From assembly GCA_035551575.1 (NCBI GenBank), contig DASZNJ010000275.1:1-15781 (forward strand): a DNA stretch of 15,781 bases. Direction: 5' to 3'. Both the position numbers and the translations under genes were made by a program. How positions within the stretch are numbered: position 1 is the first letter of the stretch; each line of letters opens with the position of its first letter. The stretch comes from JABFXC01 sp035551575. GTDB lineage: Bacteria > Gemmatimonadota > Gemmatimonadetes > Gemmatimonadales > Gemmatimonadaceae. Below, one piece after another: positions 8,033 to 15,396 of the stretch. The notes beneath the pieces are model-generated. The model had not been told where the DNA came from and did not search any database. It saw only the letters and a program-made list of their open reading frames with translations.

Positions 8033-8170
8033 AACGGGTGAAAAGCGATTACGCGGATTTCGCGGATTTCGCGGATCGTTCCTGGCGCGTGCGGCGCTCC
8101 GCTCCGCGTGGCCGACCGCGGCAGCATCCGCGTCATCCGCGAAATCCGCGAAAGTGTAGTTCACCCGTTG
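8033..8170 (-). repeat. Solo foldback element of the GATTACGCG-nonamer family
   Basis: The left arm has three nonamers: GATTACGCG (8048-8056), GATTTCGCG (8057-8065) and GATTTCGCG (8066-8074). The right arm has three inverted ones: ATCCGCGTC (8126-8134), ATCCGCGAA (8135-8143) and ATCCGCGAA (8144-8152). The arms can pair almost completely around a loop of about 50 bases. They are framed by the perfect inverted pair AACGGGTGAA (8033-8042) and TTCACCCGTT (8160-8169). On the minus strand the element begins CAACGGGTGAACTAC (8170-8156). This matches the start of the two units near 15.4-15.8 kb in 13 of 15 bases, so the element belongs to the same family in opposite orientation. It lies between two convergent genes, and no protein gene is attached to it. 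Confidence 0.85.
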
Positions 8171-8270
8171 ATGCTGGTCGGGCGCGAGCTCCCGACCCTG
8201 CGCACGGAACCAGGTCGCAGCTCTCGTCGGCCGACAGTTCTTCGTTGATGCTCAACGGCCACAGAGCACG
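8171..8270. other. Remainder of convergent intergenic region: three short hairpins
   Basis: This stretch holds GGTCGGG/CCCGACC (8176-8182 with 8191-8197, 8-base loop), the perfect palindrome GTCGGCCGAC (8226-8235) and CGTTGA/TCAACG with a 3-base loop (8243-8257). None is followed by a T run on either strand, so I do not call an intrinsic terminator. They could still stop or protect the transcripts that converge here. GTTGATGC at 8244 also occurs at the outer ends of the nonamer elements (8167, 15572, 15769), so this may be a remnant edge of another copy. No gene is visible. Confidence 0.4.
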
Positions 8271-10769
8271 CTAGCTCCCCGCCGGCCCCTCCCCGCCCGG
8301 CGCCGGATTCTCCTGCTCGCCGCCCCTCCCGCGATCGGTCTTTGGCTGCTGCCCGAAGTTCCAGCTGAAGCTGAGGAACGCCGCGCGTGCGCCGAATCGC
8401 CGCTGCGACACCTGCACGAAGCGCCCGTCATCCGTGGTGCTCCCCATCGCCATCGTGTTGAACGGGTCCTGCACCCGGAACGTCACGCTCGCCCGGTCAC
8501 CCATCACCTTCTGCCGCAGCGCGAGGTTGACCATCGACATCGAGCGCATCCGGCCAAGCTCCACCTTCATAGGCGCGCGATACATCGCGAACGCCTGCAC
8601 GTCGAGCGTCGGCGACAGCTTAATCGTCAGGTTGCTCCGCGCCGTCCACCCGAATGACTTGTTCGACGCATCGGTCGTGAGGTTGCTCGCGTCGGTCACC
8701 TGCTGAAAGGCGCTCAATCCACCGAAGCCGCTGATCGCCCCGAACCGCAGCGAGCCATTGACGTCCGCGCCGTACTGGTCGCTGGTCGCCACGTTGGCGA
8801 ACGTCGTCGTGCTCACCCCGCCATCGTCGATCGTGCGGATGAACCGGATCGCGTTCACCGTGTGCCGCGCGAACGGCGTCACCTGCAGCATCCCGTGGCT
8901 GAACCCCTGCTGCAGCCCGAGCTCGAACGCGTTCGTGTACTCGGGGCGCAGAGCGGGGTTGCCGGCGAACCTGTTCAGCGCGTCCTCGCGAAAGCCGAAC
9001 GGGTTGAGCTGCCGCATGTCGGGACGCGTCACGCGCCGCGAGTAGCTCGCCTTCAGCTGCCTCGCCGGCGTCAGGTTGTACGCGGCGATCGCGCTCGGGT
9101 ACAGGCTCAGGTAGCCGTTGGCGAAGTGCTCCTTCGTGTTCGTCAGGTCGAAACCGGTGGTCACGTGCTCGGCCCGCAGCCCGCCCTGCAGGTCGAAGCG
9201 GCCTGACGTCCGGCTCAACACCCCGTAGGCGGCGTTCACCTTCTCGTCGTAGAGGAAGCGATTGCTCTGCGTGGGATCCGGCGCGTAGCTCGCGCCGCCG
9301 TCGCTCGAGATCGAGGCGGCGAAGTCGTTGTCGATCTGGCGCACCGTCCCCTTGTACCCGGTCTCGAGCTTCGTCCCGCTCCCGAAGCTGCGGGTGAAGT
9401 CCGACTGGAGAGTCCACTGCGTCGCCCGCTCCTCGGTCAGGTTGGTCTCGAGCCCCGGAACCCCGGCCGGCGAGCCGCTCCCCGCCGAGAGCGCCTGGTC
9501 GGTGAGCACCACATGATCGCTGTCCCGCCCGCGGTTGACGCGGAGCTCCGACGCCACCCCGTCGCCGGCCCGGCTCGCCGCGTGCCTCCAGCCTAACGAC
9601 GCGTCGAGCGAGAGCTCGTTCCCGGTCATCAGCTTCGAGCGCAGGTAGCTCGAGGTGATGGCGCGGTTCGCGTCGAGCTCGCGATAGAGGTTGTCGTTGC
9701 TCCGCGTCGGGTTGCGGTCGCTGACGATCAGGTTCGACGAGAGCGCGTCGCGCGCCCCGAGCTTGTAGTCGGCGCTCGCGTTCAGGCTGTTCGAGAATCC
9801 CGTCTGCTTCCCGGCGATCCGCGCGTCGAGGTACGGCAGGAGGCCGCTCCGGAGCCCGGTGCGGTCGATGTAGCCGCTGATCTCGCGCGAGTCGCGCATG
9901 AACCCGTAGTTCGCGAACAGCGTGAGCGGCCCGCGCTGGTAGCCAAGGTTCCCCGACGCGTTCGCCTGCCCGGTCGATCCGCCCCCGGCGGTGATCCCGC
10001 CGCTCCACCCGAGGTCGGTGTTCTCCCTGAGCACGATGTTGAGGATCCCGGCCATCCCCTCGGGGTCGTTCTTCGCCGACGGATTCGGCACCACCTCGAC
10101 CCGCGCCACCAGGTTCGCCGGGAGCTGGGCGAGGAAGCTGCCTAACGCGTCGCCGCGCATCGGCGACAGCCGGCCGTTGATCTGGACGACCACGTTCTCG
10201 TTCCCGCGCAGGCTGACCTTGTTGTCCCCGTCCACCTCGACCGACGGGACATTGCGCAGCACGTCCACCACGCTCCCCCCCGACGCGGCGGGCATGTCCT
10301 TCACCGTGTAGCTCGTGCGGTCGGGCGCGACGACGACGTCCGTCTGCGTCGCGGTGACGGTGACGTCGGACAGCACCGTCGCGATCGGGGCCAGCTCGAT
10401 GCGGCCGAGCTCCGCGGGCGCACTCGCGCTCACCACCACGTCGTTTCGCTGCACGGGCGCGAACCCCATCACCCTCACGCGAACGACGTACCTCCCCGCC
10501 GGGAGGCCGTCGATGCGAAAGCTCCCGTCCTCGCCGGTGAAGGCGCCGCCGATGAGCGCCGAGTCCGCCGCGGCGCGCACCCCGACCGCTGCGCCGGGGA
10601 CCGGCGCGCTCGACCCGGCGCGGAGCACGGTGCCGGTGATGCGTCCGGTGGCTTGCGCCCCCCGGGCTCCCGGTGCCCCTGCGTGAGGCGGCGCCTGCTG
10701 CGCGCCGGCGCTCATCGGCAGCGTGACAACTGCCGAGAGCAGGACGAGGATCGTGGTCGAGCGACGCAT
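8271..10769 (-). CDS. TonB-dependent outer-membrane beta-barrel protein with N-terminal CarboxypepD_reg-like domain
   Basis: The protein has 832 residues. The signal peptide covers 1-24 (ending SAGAQ). A carboxypeptidase-regulatory-like Ig fold at about 42-125 has GRITGTVLRAG, then DGSFRIDGLPAGRYVVRV. A plug domain at about 133-250 has VDVLRNVPSVEVDGDNKVSL, VQINGR and NPSAKNDPEGMAGILNIVLREN. A long barrel of the outer-membrane beta-barrel family 3 type follows, with NPALRPEYTNAFELGLQQGF near its middle. The last strand ends FLSFSWNFG, followed by a Gly/Glu/Pro-rich tail of about 25 residues that is probably disordered. The ligand is unknown; family members import peptides, glycans or metal complexes, or act as plain barrels. 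ATG at 10769 has GGAGA at 10779-10775, five bases upstream. It lies 161 bases downstream of the LytTR regulator on the same strand and could share its transcript. Confidence 0.93.
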   Translation of the reverse strand: MRRSTTILVLLSAVVTLPMSAGAQQAPPHAGAPGARGAQATGRITGTVLRAGSSAPVPGAAVGVRAAADSALIGGAFTGEDGSFRIDGLPAGRYVVRVRVMGFAPVQRNDVVVSASAPAELGRIELAPIATVLSDVTVTATQTDVVVAPDRTSYTVKDMPAASGGSVVDVLRNVPSVEVDGDNKVSLRGNENVVVQINGRLSPMRGDALGSFLAQLPANLVARVEVVPNPSAKNDPEGMAGILNIVLRENTDLGWSGGITAGGGSTGQANASGNLGYQRGPLTLFANYGFMRDSREISGYIDRTGLRSGLLPYLDARIAGKQTGFSNSLNASADYKLGARDALSSNLIVSDRNPTRSNDNLYRELDANRAITSSYLRSKLMTGNELSLDASLGWRHAASRAGDGVASELRVNRGRDSDHVVLTDQALSAGSGSPAGVPGLETNLTEERATQWTLQSDFTRSFGSGTKLETGYKGTVRQIDNDFAASISSDGGASYAPDPTQSNRFLYDEKVNAAYGVLSRTSGRFDLQGGLRAEHVTTGFDLTNTKEHFANGYLSLYPSAIAAYNLTPARQLKASYSRRVTRPDMRQLNPFGFREDALNRFAGNPALRPEYTNAFELGLQQGFSHGMLQVTPFARHTVNAIRFIRTIDDGGVSTTTFANVATSDQYGADVNGSLRFGAISGFGGLSAFQQVTDASNLTTDASNKSFGWTARSNLTIKLSPTLDVQAFAMYRAPMKVELGRMRSMSMVNLALRQKVMGDRASVTFRVQDPFNTMAMGSTTDDGRFVQVSQRRFGARAAFLSFSWNFGQQPKTDRGRGGEQENPAPGGEGPAGS

Positions 10770-10930
10770 GGCATGTCTCCGCGGGGGTGGCTCGCGCGCC
10801 GAGTGAACCGGCTCGCGCGGGTCTTCACCCTCAGGATACCGGCGTCACGGCGCCGCGTCCCCCCTCATGCCACCAGTCGCACCCCGGCGCCACGAATTGC
10901 CGGTCCCGAGCGACGAGCGTGCTGCCCGCG
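10770..10930. other. Intergenic region between regulator gene and beta-barrel gene
   Basis: Apart from the GGAGA ribosome site of the beta-barrel gene at its low end, I see no convincing promoter boxes, T-run terminator or 9-base LytTR direct repeat here. The sequence is GC-rich with scattered short inverted repeats only. Confidence 0.4.
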
Positions 10931-11785
10931 TCAGCCGCTGACGCCGAGCCAGCGCTCCAGCACCGGGTGGCGGGTGCGGCTGACGGGAAGCTTCACCCCG
11001 CCACGCAGCTGCACCTGGTAGTCCCCGCCCTGGCCGCGGTGAAGCAGCTCGACCAGCGCCAGCCGCACGATCACCGACCGGTGGACGCGCATGAACTGCG
11101 CGGGATCGAGCCGCTCCTCGAGCAGCTGCATCCGCTCGCGGATGATGTACCGCCGGTCCCCGACGTACAGCTCCGCGTACGACCCGCTCGCCACGATGTA
11201 GTCGATCTCGCCGGCCGGGACGGCGCGCACCTTTCCCTTCGTCTCGACCGCGATCCGCTCGAGGTATCCCCCCGCCGGGCGCGGCGGCGCCGCGGCACCG
11301 TCAGGCAGCTCCGGCCGGCTCCCCGGGGCGGCTGCCGCCCCTCCGAGGCTGTTCAGCGCGGCCACCAGCTGCCCGCGCTGCCGCTCGATCCCCTCGAGGG
11401 TGAGCTGCCGCCGCGCGCGCCGGAACGCATGCTCGAACCGCTCGTCGCTGAACGGCTTGACGAGGTAGTCCACCGCCGCGACGTCGAACGCCTGCAGCGC
11501 GTACTGGTCGAAGGCGGTGACGAAGATCGTCAGCGGCATCACATCGAGCCCGACCTCGCGCACGACGTCGAGCCCCGTCATCACCGGCATCTGCACGTCG
11601 AGGAAGACGAGGTCGGGATGCAGCTCGCGAATCGCCTCCACCGCCCGCGCGCCGTTATGGGCGGCGCCGGCGATCTCCACTCCCGCCTCACGGCGGAGCA
11701 GGTCCTCGAGCCTCACCCGCGCCAGTCGCTCGTCGTCCACGATCAGTACGCGCAGCGGTGCCGGCGCCCGCCCCTCATCGGGCAC
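10931..11785 (-). CDS. LytTR-family response regulator
   Basis: The protein has 284 residues. The receiver domain (about 10-128) has the acidic pair D17-D18, phospho-acceptor D63 in LVFLDVQMP, T90 and K110 in the YLVKPF motif. An Ala/Pro/Gly-rich linker (about 145-172) leads to a LytTR DNA-binding domain (about 175-280) with IDYIVASGSYAELYV, FMRVHRSVIV and LPVSRTRHPVLE. LytTR proteins bind pairs of short direct repeats about two helical turns apart. The start is GTG at 11785, with a GAGGGGG-type ribosome site six bases upstream. The gene overlaps the end of the kinase gene by 11 bases, a classic sign of a cognate pair. All phosphorylation residues are present, so it should be a functional two-component regulator. 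Target genes are not known; nearby envelope genes are the natural candidates. Confidence 0.95.
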   Translation of the reverse strand: MPDEGRAPAPLRVLIVDDERLARVRLEDLLRREAGVEIAGAAHNGARAVEAIRELHPDLVFLDVQMPVMTGLDVVREVGLDVMPLTIFVTAFDQYALQAFDVAAVDYLVKPFSDERFEHAFRRARRQLTLEGIERQRGQLVAALNSLGGAAAAPGSRPELPDGAAAPPRPAGGYLERIAVETKGKVRAVPAGEIDYIVASGSYAELYVGDRRYIIRERMQLLEERLDPAQFMRVHRSVIVRLALVELLHRGQGGDYQVQLRGGVKLPVSRTRHPVLERWLGVSG

Positions 11786-13004
11786 GCTGCACCCCCTCGG
11801 CGCTGGTGCGATACGGCAGCCGCACCTCGGCGAGCATCCCGCCCCCCGGGCCGGGTCCCACCGTCAGGCGCTGCGCCTCTCCATGAAGCTGCGCGAGCCG
11901 CGCCTCGGTGTTGCGGAGCCCGACCCCTCCCACAGCTTCGCCCGGCGGCGGCCAGACCGGTCTCCCCGGGCCGTCGTCGTGCACGCGGAGCACCAGCGTC
12001 GCGCCATCGAGCAGCGTCTCGACGATCACGCGCCCTCCTTCCGCGCGCGGCTCGATCCCGTGCCTGATCGCGTTCTCGACCAGCGGCTGGAGGATGAGGT
12101 TCGGCACCAGTGCGTCGAGGGTGCGCGGGTCCGCGTGCGTCTCCACCGAGAGGTTCTCGAAGCGGACGCGCATGATGTCCACGTAGCGCTCGAGCAGGTC
12201 GAGCTCCTCGCGCAGCGCGACCTCGGGCACCGACGCACCGTCCATGCTGTGCCGCAGCAGGTCGCTCAGCTGCCCGATCATCCGCCGCACCCCGCGCGGA
12301 TCGCGCTCGACGAGCGCCGACACCGCGTTCAGCGTGTTGAAGAGAAAGTGAGGATCGAGCTGACGCCGCAGCGCGTCGAGCCGCGCCTCGGCCAGCTGCG
12401 CCTCGAGCTGCGCCGAGTCGGCGCGGGCGCGCTCCGACTCGGCCATCAGGCGCGCTTCACGTTCGCGCGACTCGCGCCGCCGCCAGCGGTCGCGAAGTAC
12501 CCACCCGCGCGCCGACGCCGCGCCAAGCGCGGCGAAGACGACGGCGTAGTCGTCGAGCCAGGTCAGGTTGCCGGGGCCGGGACGGAAGCGCCTCTGCCGC
12601 AGGAACGCTTGCGTCTCGCGAACGATCGCCGCCGGCGTGAACGCATCCCAGAGCGCGTCGCTCACCAGGTCCAATCCATACGCGATCACCGCTCCCCCGA
12701 GAATCACCGCCCACCAGTGCTTGCGCCAGAACGTGCGATCGAGCGAGACGCGCCGGCCGAACCAGAACACGAACGTCGTCACCGCGGCCCAGACGATCGG
12801 GTTGATGACCAGTCGCGGGACGAGTCCGGGAAACCGGGGGCGCGACCCATGCGAATCGAGCGTCGCCGTCGCGACGGTGAGCGTCCCGAAGAACGTCCAG
12901 AAGAGCGCGATCGCGAGCAGCTCGACCGGGCGCAGTGGCCCTGCATCCGGGCGCGGCTCTGCGCGCTCGCTGACCTTCGTGTTCTCCTCGCTGTCGCGTT
13001 CCAT
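11775..13004 (-). CDS. LytS/YpdA-type sensor histidine kinase (His_kinase/PF06580 type)
   Basis: The protein has 409 residues. Four hydrophobic segments lie in the N half (about 26-47, 66-83, 98-118 and 148-168), followed by a charged coiled-coil stretch (about 170-215, RRRESREREARLMAESERARAD region). The phospho-acceptor histidine is H219 in QLDPHFLFNTLNAVS. The ATP-binding part has the N box PLVENAIRHG (308-317), DDGPG (343-347) and GVGLRNTEARL (360-370). No separate periplasmic sensor domain is seen, so it probably senses through the membrane helices. The gene sits directly before and overlaps the LytTR regulator. The ATG at 13004 has no good Shine-Dalgarno sequence. It is divergent from the small outer-membrane barrel gene across 198 bases (13005-13202), where I could not identify firm promoter boxes. 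Confidence 0.94.
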   Translation of the reverse strand: MERDSEENTKVSERAEPRPDAGPLRPVELLAIALFWTFFGTLTVATATLDSHGSRPRFPGLVPRLVINPIVWAAVTTFVFWFGRRVSLDRTFWRKHWWAVILGGAVIAYGLDLVSDALWDAFTPAAIVRETQAFLRQRRFRPGPGNLTWLDDYAVVFAALGAASARGWVLRDRWRRRESREREARLMAESERARADSAQLEAQLAEARLDALRRQLDPHFLFNTLNAVSALVERDPRGVRRMIGQLSDLLRHSMDGASVPEVALREELDLLERYVDIMRVRFENLSVETHADPRTLDALVPNLILQPLVENAIRHGIEPRAEGGRVIVETLLDGATLVLRVHDDGPGRPVWPPPGEAVGGVGLRNTEARLAQLHGEAQRLTVGPGPGGGMLAEVRLPYRTSAEGVQRAR

Positions 13005-13202
13005 TCAGCGAACGATACCGGCCTCCGCCTGATCGCGCGAACCGGGCGAGACCAACTGCACCAGCGCGCTGCGAGTTGCACGGCGGCGGCCGCAAATGGT
13101 GGAGCATTCCGCGCGCCGGGGTGTCTTGAAGGATGGCGACGCGATGCACGGGATCGGCCCGCGACATGACGTCGCGACAACAGTGAAGCACCGGAGCACA
13201 CC

Positions 13203-13874
13203 ATGCGCACGTCATTCGTCAGCGTCCGTCTCGTGGCCGGCGCGCTCGCCGCCCTGCTCGGCGCAGCCGGTACCGCCCACGCGCAACTCGCGGCCAGCAG
13301 CAGCGGCGCAACGCGCATCGCCGGCAACGCGCTCGAGATCGCGCCTTACGGCGGCTACATGATGTTCGGCAACTTCATCGACGGTCCGCTCGGCACCAGC
13401 CTCTCGAGCAGCGCCGCCCCGATCTATGGCGCGCAGCTCGGGCTCCCGCTGATCCCCGGCGTGAAGCTGATCGGCAACATCGCGCACGCGAGCGGGGACC
13501 TGAAGATCGGCATTCCCCTCCTCGGCGGCATCTCCGCGGGGAAGACGAGTGCGCTGATGATGGACGGCGGACTCCAGCTCTCCCTTCCCTTGGCCGGCTC
13601 GCGTCTCGCCTACGTCCCCTTCCTCCAGGCCGGCGTCGGCGCGACGCGCTGGAACATCGACCTCGGCTCGACCGGGCTCCAGACCAGCTCGACGAACCTG
13701 ACGGGCAACGTCGGCGCCGGTCTCGACCTGACCCTCGCCCCGACGGTGGCGCTCCGCTTCATGGCGAAGGACTACATCGGCAGGTTCGACTTCAAGCAGG
13801 CGACGTCGTTGAACGTCTCGGGGAGGACGGCGAACAACTTCGCGGTGACCGCGGGGCTGAAGGTCGACTTCTAG
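13203..13874 (+). CDS. Small outer-membrane beta-barrel protein (unrecognised family)
   Basis: This is a 223-residue exported protein. The signal peptide is MRTSFVSVRLVAGALAALLG to about AHAQ (residue 28). The remainder has alternating amphipathic strands rich in Gly, Ser and aromatics (YGGYMMFGNF, YGAQLGLPL, LKLIGN-like turns, YVPFLQAGVGATRWN, LTGNVGAGLDL, FAVTAGLKVDF). It ends in VDF, the C-terminal phenylalanine signature read by the BAM machinery. The size fits an eight-stranded OmpA/OmpW-like barrel. The function is unknown, and porin-like or structural roles are both possible. GGAG at 13193-13196, six bases before the ATG, fixes the start. Confidence 0.8.
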   Translation: MRTSFVSVRLVAGALAALLGAAGTAHAQLAASSSGATRIAGNALEIAPYGGYMMFGNFIDGPLGTSLSSSAAPIYGAQLGLPLIPGVKLIGNIAHASGDLKIGIPLLGGISAGKTSALMMDGGLQLSLPLAGSRLAYVPFLQAGVGATRWNIDLGSTGLQTSSTNLTGNVGAGLDLTLAPTVALRFMAKDYIGRFDFKQATSLNVSGRTANNFAVTAGLKVDF

Positions 13875-13927
13875 GAGAGCGCGCGGGACGCGACTCGCGA
13901 CGGCAGAGTTCGATGCCGTTACGCTGC

Positions 13928-13958
13928 GTTCATGAAGCCTCGGTATGGATCATGAAGC
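13928..13958 (+). promoter_or_regulatory. Direct repeat in the leader of the DUF1259 gene, possible LytTR-type operator
   Basis: G(T/A)TCATGAAGC occurs at 13928-13938 and again at 13948-13958, start to start exactly 20 bases, so both copies face the same side of the helix. It lies 40 bases before the ATG of the DUF1259 gene. LytTR regulators bind 9-base direct repeats about two turns apart, and a LytTR gene lies 2.1 kb away. The link is inference from spacing only; the sequence does not clearly match the published consensus. Confidence 0.3.
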
Positions 13959-13989
13959 GCTCGCAACACCGAGTCTCCATCAACCTGCC

Positions 13990-13993
13990 GAGG
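13990..13993 (+). promoter_or_regulatory. Ribosome binding site deciding the DUF1259 gene start
   Basis: GAGG is followed by a five-base spacer and ATG at 13999. The reading frame stays open upstream to 13945, but that longer start has no ribosome site and would spoil the signal peptide. Confidence 0.55.
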
Positions 13994-13998
13994 ACACC

Positions 13999-14934
13999 AT
14001 GTCTGCCCGTGATCGTTTCGCGCGCCGCGCCGCGATCGTCGCCGCGCTCGTCCTTCCCTTCGCCACCGCCGCCGCCCAGCAGCGCGCCGCACCCGGCAGC
14101 TGGGCGGCGGTTGACAGCGCGTTAGGCAGGACGGGGATGGCGCAGCCGGGCGGCGTGATGCGCTACGGCTTTCCGCGCTCCGACCTGCAGGTGACGGCCG
14201 GCGGCGTCCGGCTCGAGCCCGCGTTCGCGCTCGGCTCGTGGGTCGCCTTCCGGCGGATGGGCGGCAGGCAGGGGATGGCGATGGGCGACCTCGTGCTCAC
14301 CGAGCAGGAGGTCGCGCCGGTGATGGAGGCGCTGCAGGCCGGCGGCGTCGAGCAGACCGCGCTGCACAACCACCTCCTGTTCGAGTCCCCGCGCCTGATG
14401 TACCTGCACGTCGCCGCCCGCGGCGACGTGGCGAAGCTCGCCGCGACGATTCACGCCGCGCTCGGCCGGACCGCGACGCCGCTGGCCGCACCGGCCCCCG
14501 CCCCCGCCACAGCGCCGATCGACCTCGACACCGCCGCCGTCGCCGCCGCGTTAGGCAGGACGGGCAAGGTGGTCGGCGGCGTCTGGCAGGTGAGCGTCCC
14601 CCGCCGCCAGCACATCATGGATCATGGAATGGAGGTCCCGCCGACGATGGGCGTCGCGACGGCGATCAACTTCCAGCCGACCGGCGGCGGGAAGGCGGCG
14701 ATCACCGGCGACTTCGTCATGGTCGCGAGCGAGGTGAACCCGGTGATCCGCGCCCTTCAGGACAACGGCATCGCCCCGACCGCGCTGCACAGCCACATGC
14801 TGACCGAGAACCCGCGCCTCTTCTTCATGCACTTCTGGGCCAACGACGACGCGGTCAAGCTCGCGCACGGACTGCGCGCGGCCCTCGACCGGATGGCGGT
14901 CGTACCGGCGGCCAGGAGCGGCGCGACGAAGTAG
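13999..14934 (+). CDS. Exported protein with two DUF1259 (LppY/LpqO-like) domains
   Basis: The protein has 311 residues. The signal peptide is at about 1-28 (RRAAIVAALVLPFATAAAQQ). Domain 1 spans about 35-155 (VDSALGRTG, YGFPRSDLQVT, FALGSWVAFRR, LTEQEVAPVMEALQAGG, TALHNHLLFESPRLMYLHV). After a Pro/Ala linker, domain 2 spans about 178-305 (VAAALGRTGKVVGG, MGVATAINFQPTGG, ASEVNPVIRALQDNGI, TALHSHMLTENPRLFFMHFW). The repeated ALH-[NS]-H motif and the RLF/RLM..MHF or YLH element suggest a metal or ligand site, but the family has no established function. No lipobox cysteine is seen. A 17-base DNA string (14119-14135 and 14548-14564) is identical in both domains. It lies 124 bases after the barrel gene and 51 bases before the GxxExxY gene, all in the same direction. 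Confidence 0.88.
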   Translation: MSARDRFARRAAIVAALVLPFATAAAQQRAAPGSWAAVDSALGRTGMAQPGGVMRYGFPRSDLQVTAGGVRLEPAFALGSWVAFRRMGGRQGMAMGDLVLTEQEVAPVMEALQAGGVEQTALHNHLLFESPRLMYLHVAARGDVAKLAATIHAALGRTATPLAAPAPAPATAPIDLDTAAVAAALGRTGKVVGGVWQVSVPRRQHIMDHGMEVPPTMGVATAINFQPTGGGKAAITGDFVMVASEVNPVIRALQDNGIAPTALHSHMLTENPRLFFMHFWANDDAVKLAHGLRAALDRMAVVPAARSGATK

Positions 14935-14970
14935 GCGCGGCTACGCCCGCGTCGAATCGATGCTGGCGTG

Positions 14971-14976
14971 AAGGAG
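14971..14976 (+). promoter_or_regulatory. Ribosome binding site of the GxxExxY gene
   Basis: AAGGAG lies nine bases before the ATG at 14986 and favours that start over the in-frame GTG at 14968, which would place the site inside the coding region. Confidence 0.6.
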
Positions 14977-14985
14977 CCTCGCGTC

Positions 14986-15396
14986 ATGTTCCCCCTCATG
15001 CGTGGCGAGCTGATTCACGACCGGCTGACGCACTCCGTGATCGGTGCGTTCTTCGAGGTCCACAACACCCTCGGCTTCGGGTTCCTCGAGCAGCTCTACA
15101 TCGAGGCGCTCGCGATCGAGCTGCGTGAGCGCGGGCACGTCGTGGACCTGGAGGTGAGCGTCCGCGTCAGCTACAAGGGCATCGAGATCGGGTGGCAGCG
15201 GGTCGACATGATCGTCGATGGCCTTCTGGTCCTGGAGGTGAAGTCGACCGCGGAACTGCATGCCACCGCCAGGCGACAGCTGCTCAACTATCTCTGCGCC
15301 ACACGCCTCGACCTCGGCCTGCTCCTGCACTTCGGCCCGAGCGCGAAGTTCTATCGCGTCGTCGCGGAAACGGCCTCGGGAGGCCCCAACAGTTGA
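14986..15396 (+). CDS. GxxExxY protein (PD-(D/E)XK nuclease superfamily)
   Basis: The protein has 136 residues. An N-terminal helix (ELIHDRLTHSVIGAFFEVHN) leads to the family signature GFLEQLY, that is G32-x-x-E35-x-x-Y38. The nuclease-like core has RVDMIVDG with D74, LVLEVKS with E84 and K86, and Q98 in RQLLNYL. All PD-(D/E)XK catalytic positions are therefore intact. The family is widespread in environmental bacteria, often in several copies per genome, and has no established function. The stop codon and last residues (GGPNS) are formed by the first repeat unit, so gene and repeat are physically merged. There are two further possible starts: GTG at 14968 and ATG at 14998 (MRGELI), the latter close to the usual N-terminus of the family. 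It may share a transcript with the DUF1259 gene upstream but looks functionally unrelated to it. Confidence 0.9.
   Translation: MFPLMRGELIHDRLTHSVIGAFFEVHNTLGFGFLEQLYIEALAIELRERGHVVDLEVSVRVSYKGIEIGWQRVDMIVDGLLVLEVKSTAELHATARRQLLNYLCATRLDLGLLLHFGPSAKFYRVVAETASGGPNS

Noticed and set aside
8176..8197. Strong 7-bp GC hairpin considered as an intrinsic terminator
   Set aside because: No T run follows on either strand; kept only as part of the intergenic description.
10787..13169. Two long plus-strand readings opposite the kinase/regulator genes
   Set aside because: Both are antisense shadows; the minus-strand frames contain complete receiver, LytTR, H-box, N-box and G-box motifs.
13005..13202. 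Divergent promoter pair between kinase and barrel genes
   Set aside because: Candidate boxes (for example TATCGT near 13011-13020 on the minus strand, TTGAAG near 13126 on the plus strand) have no properly spaced partner, so no promoter is called.
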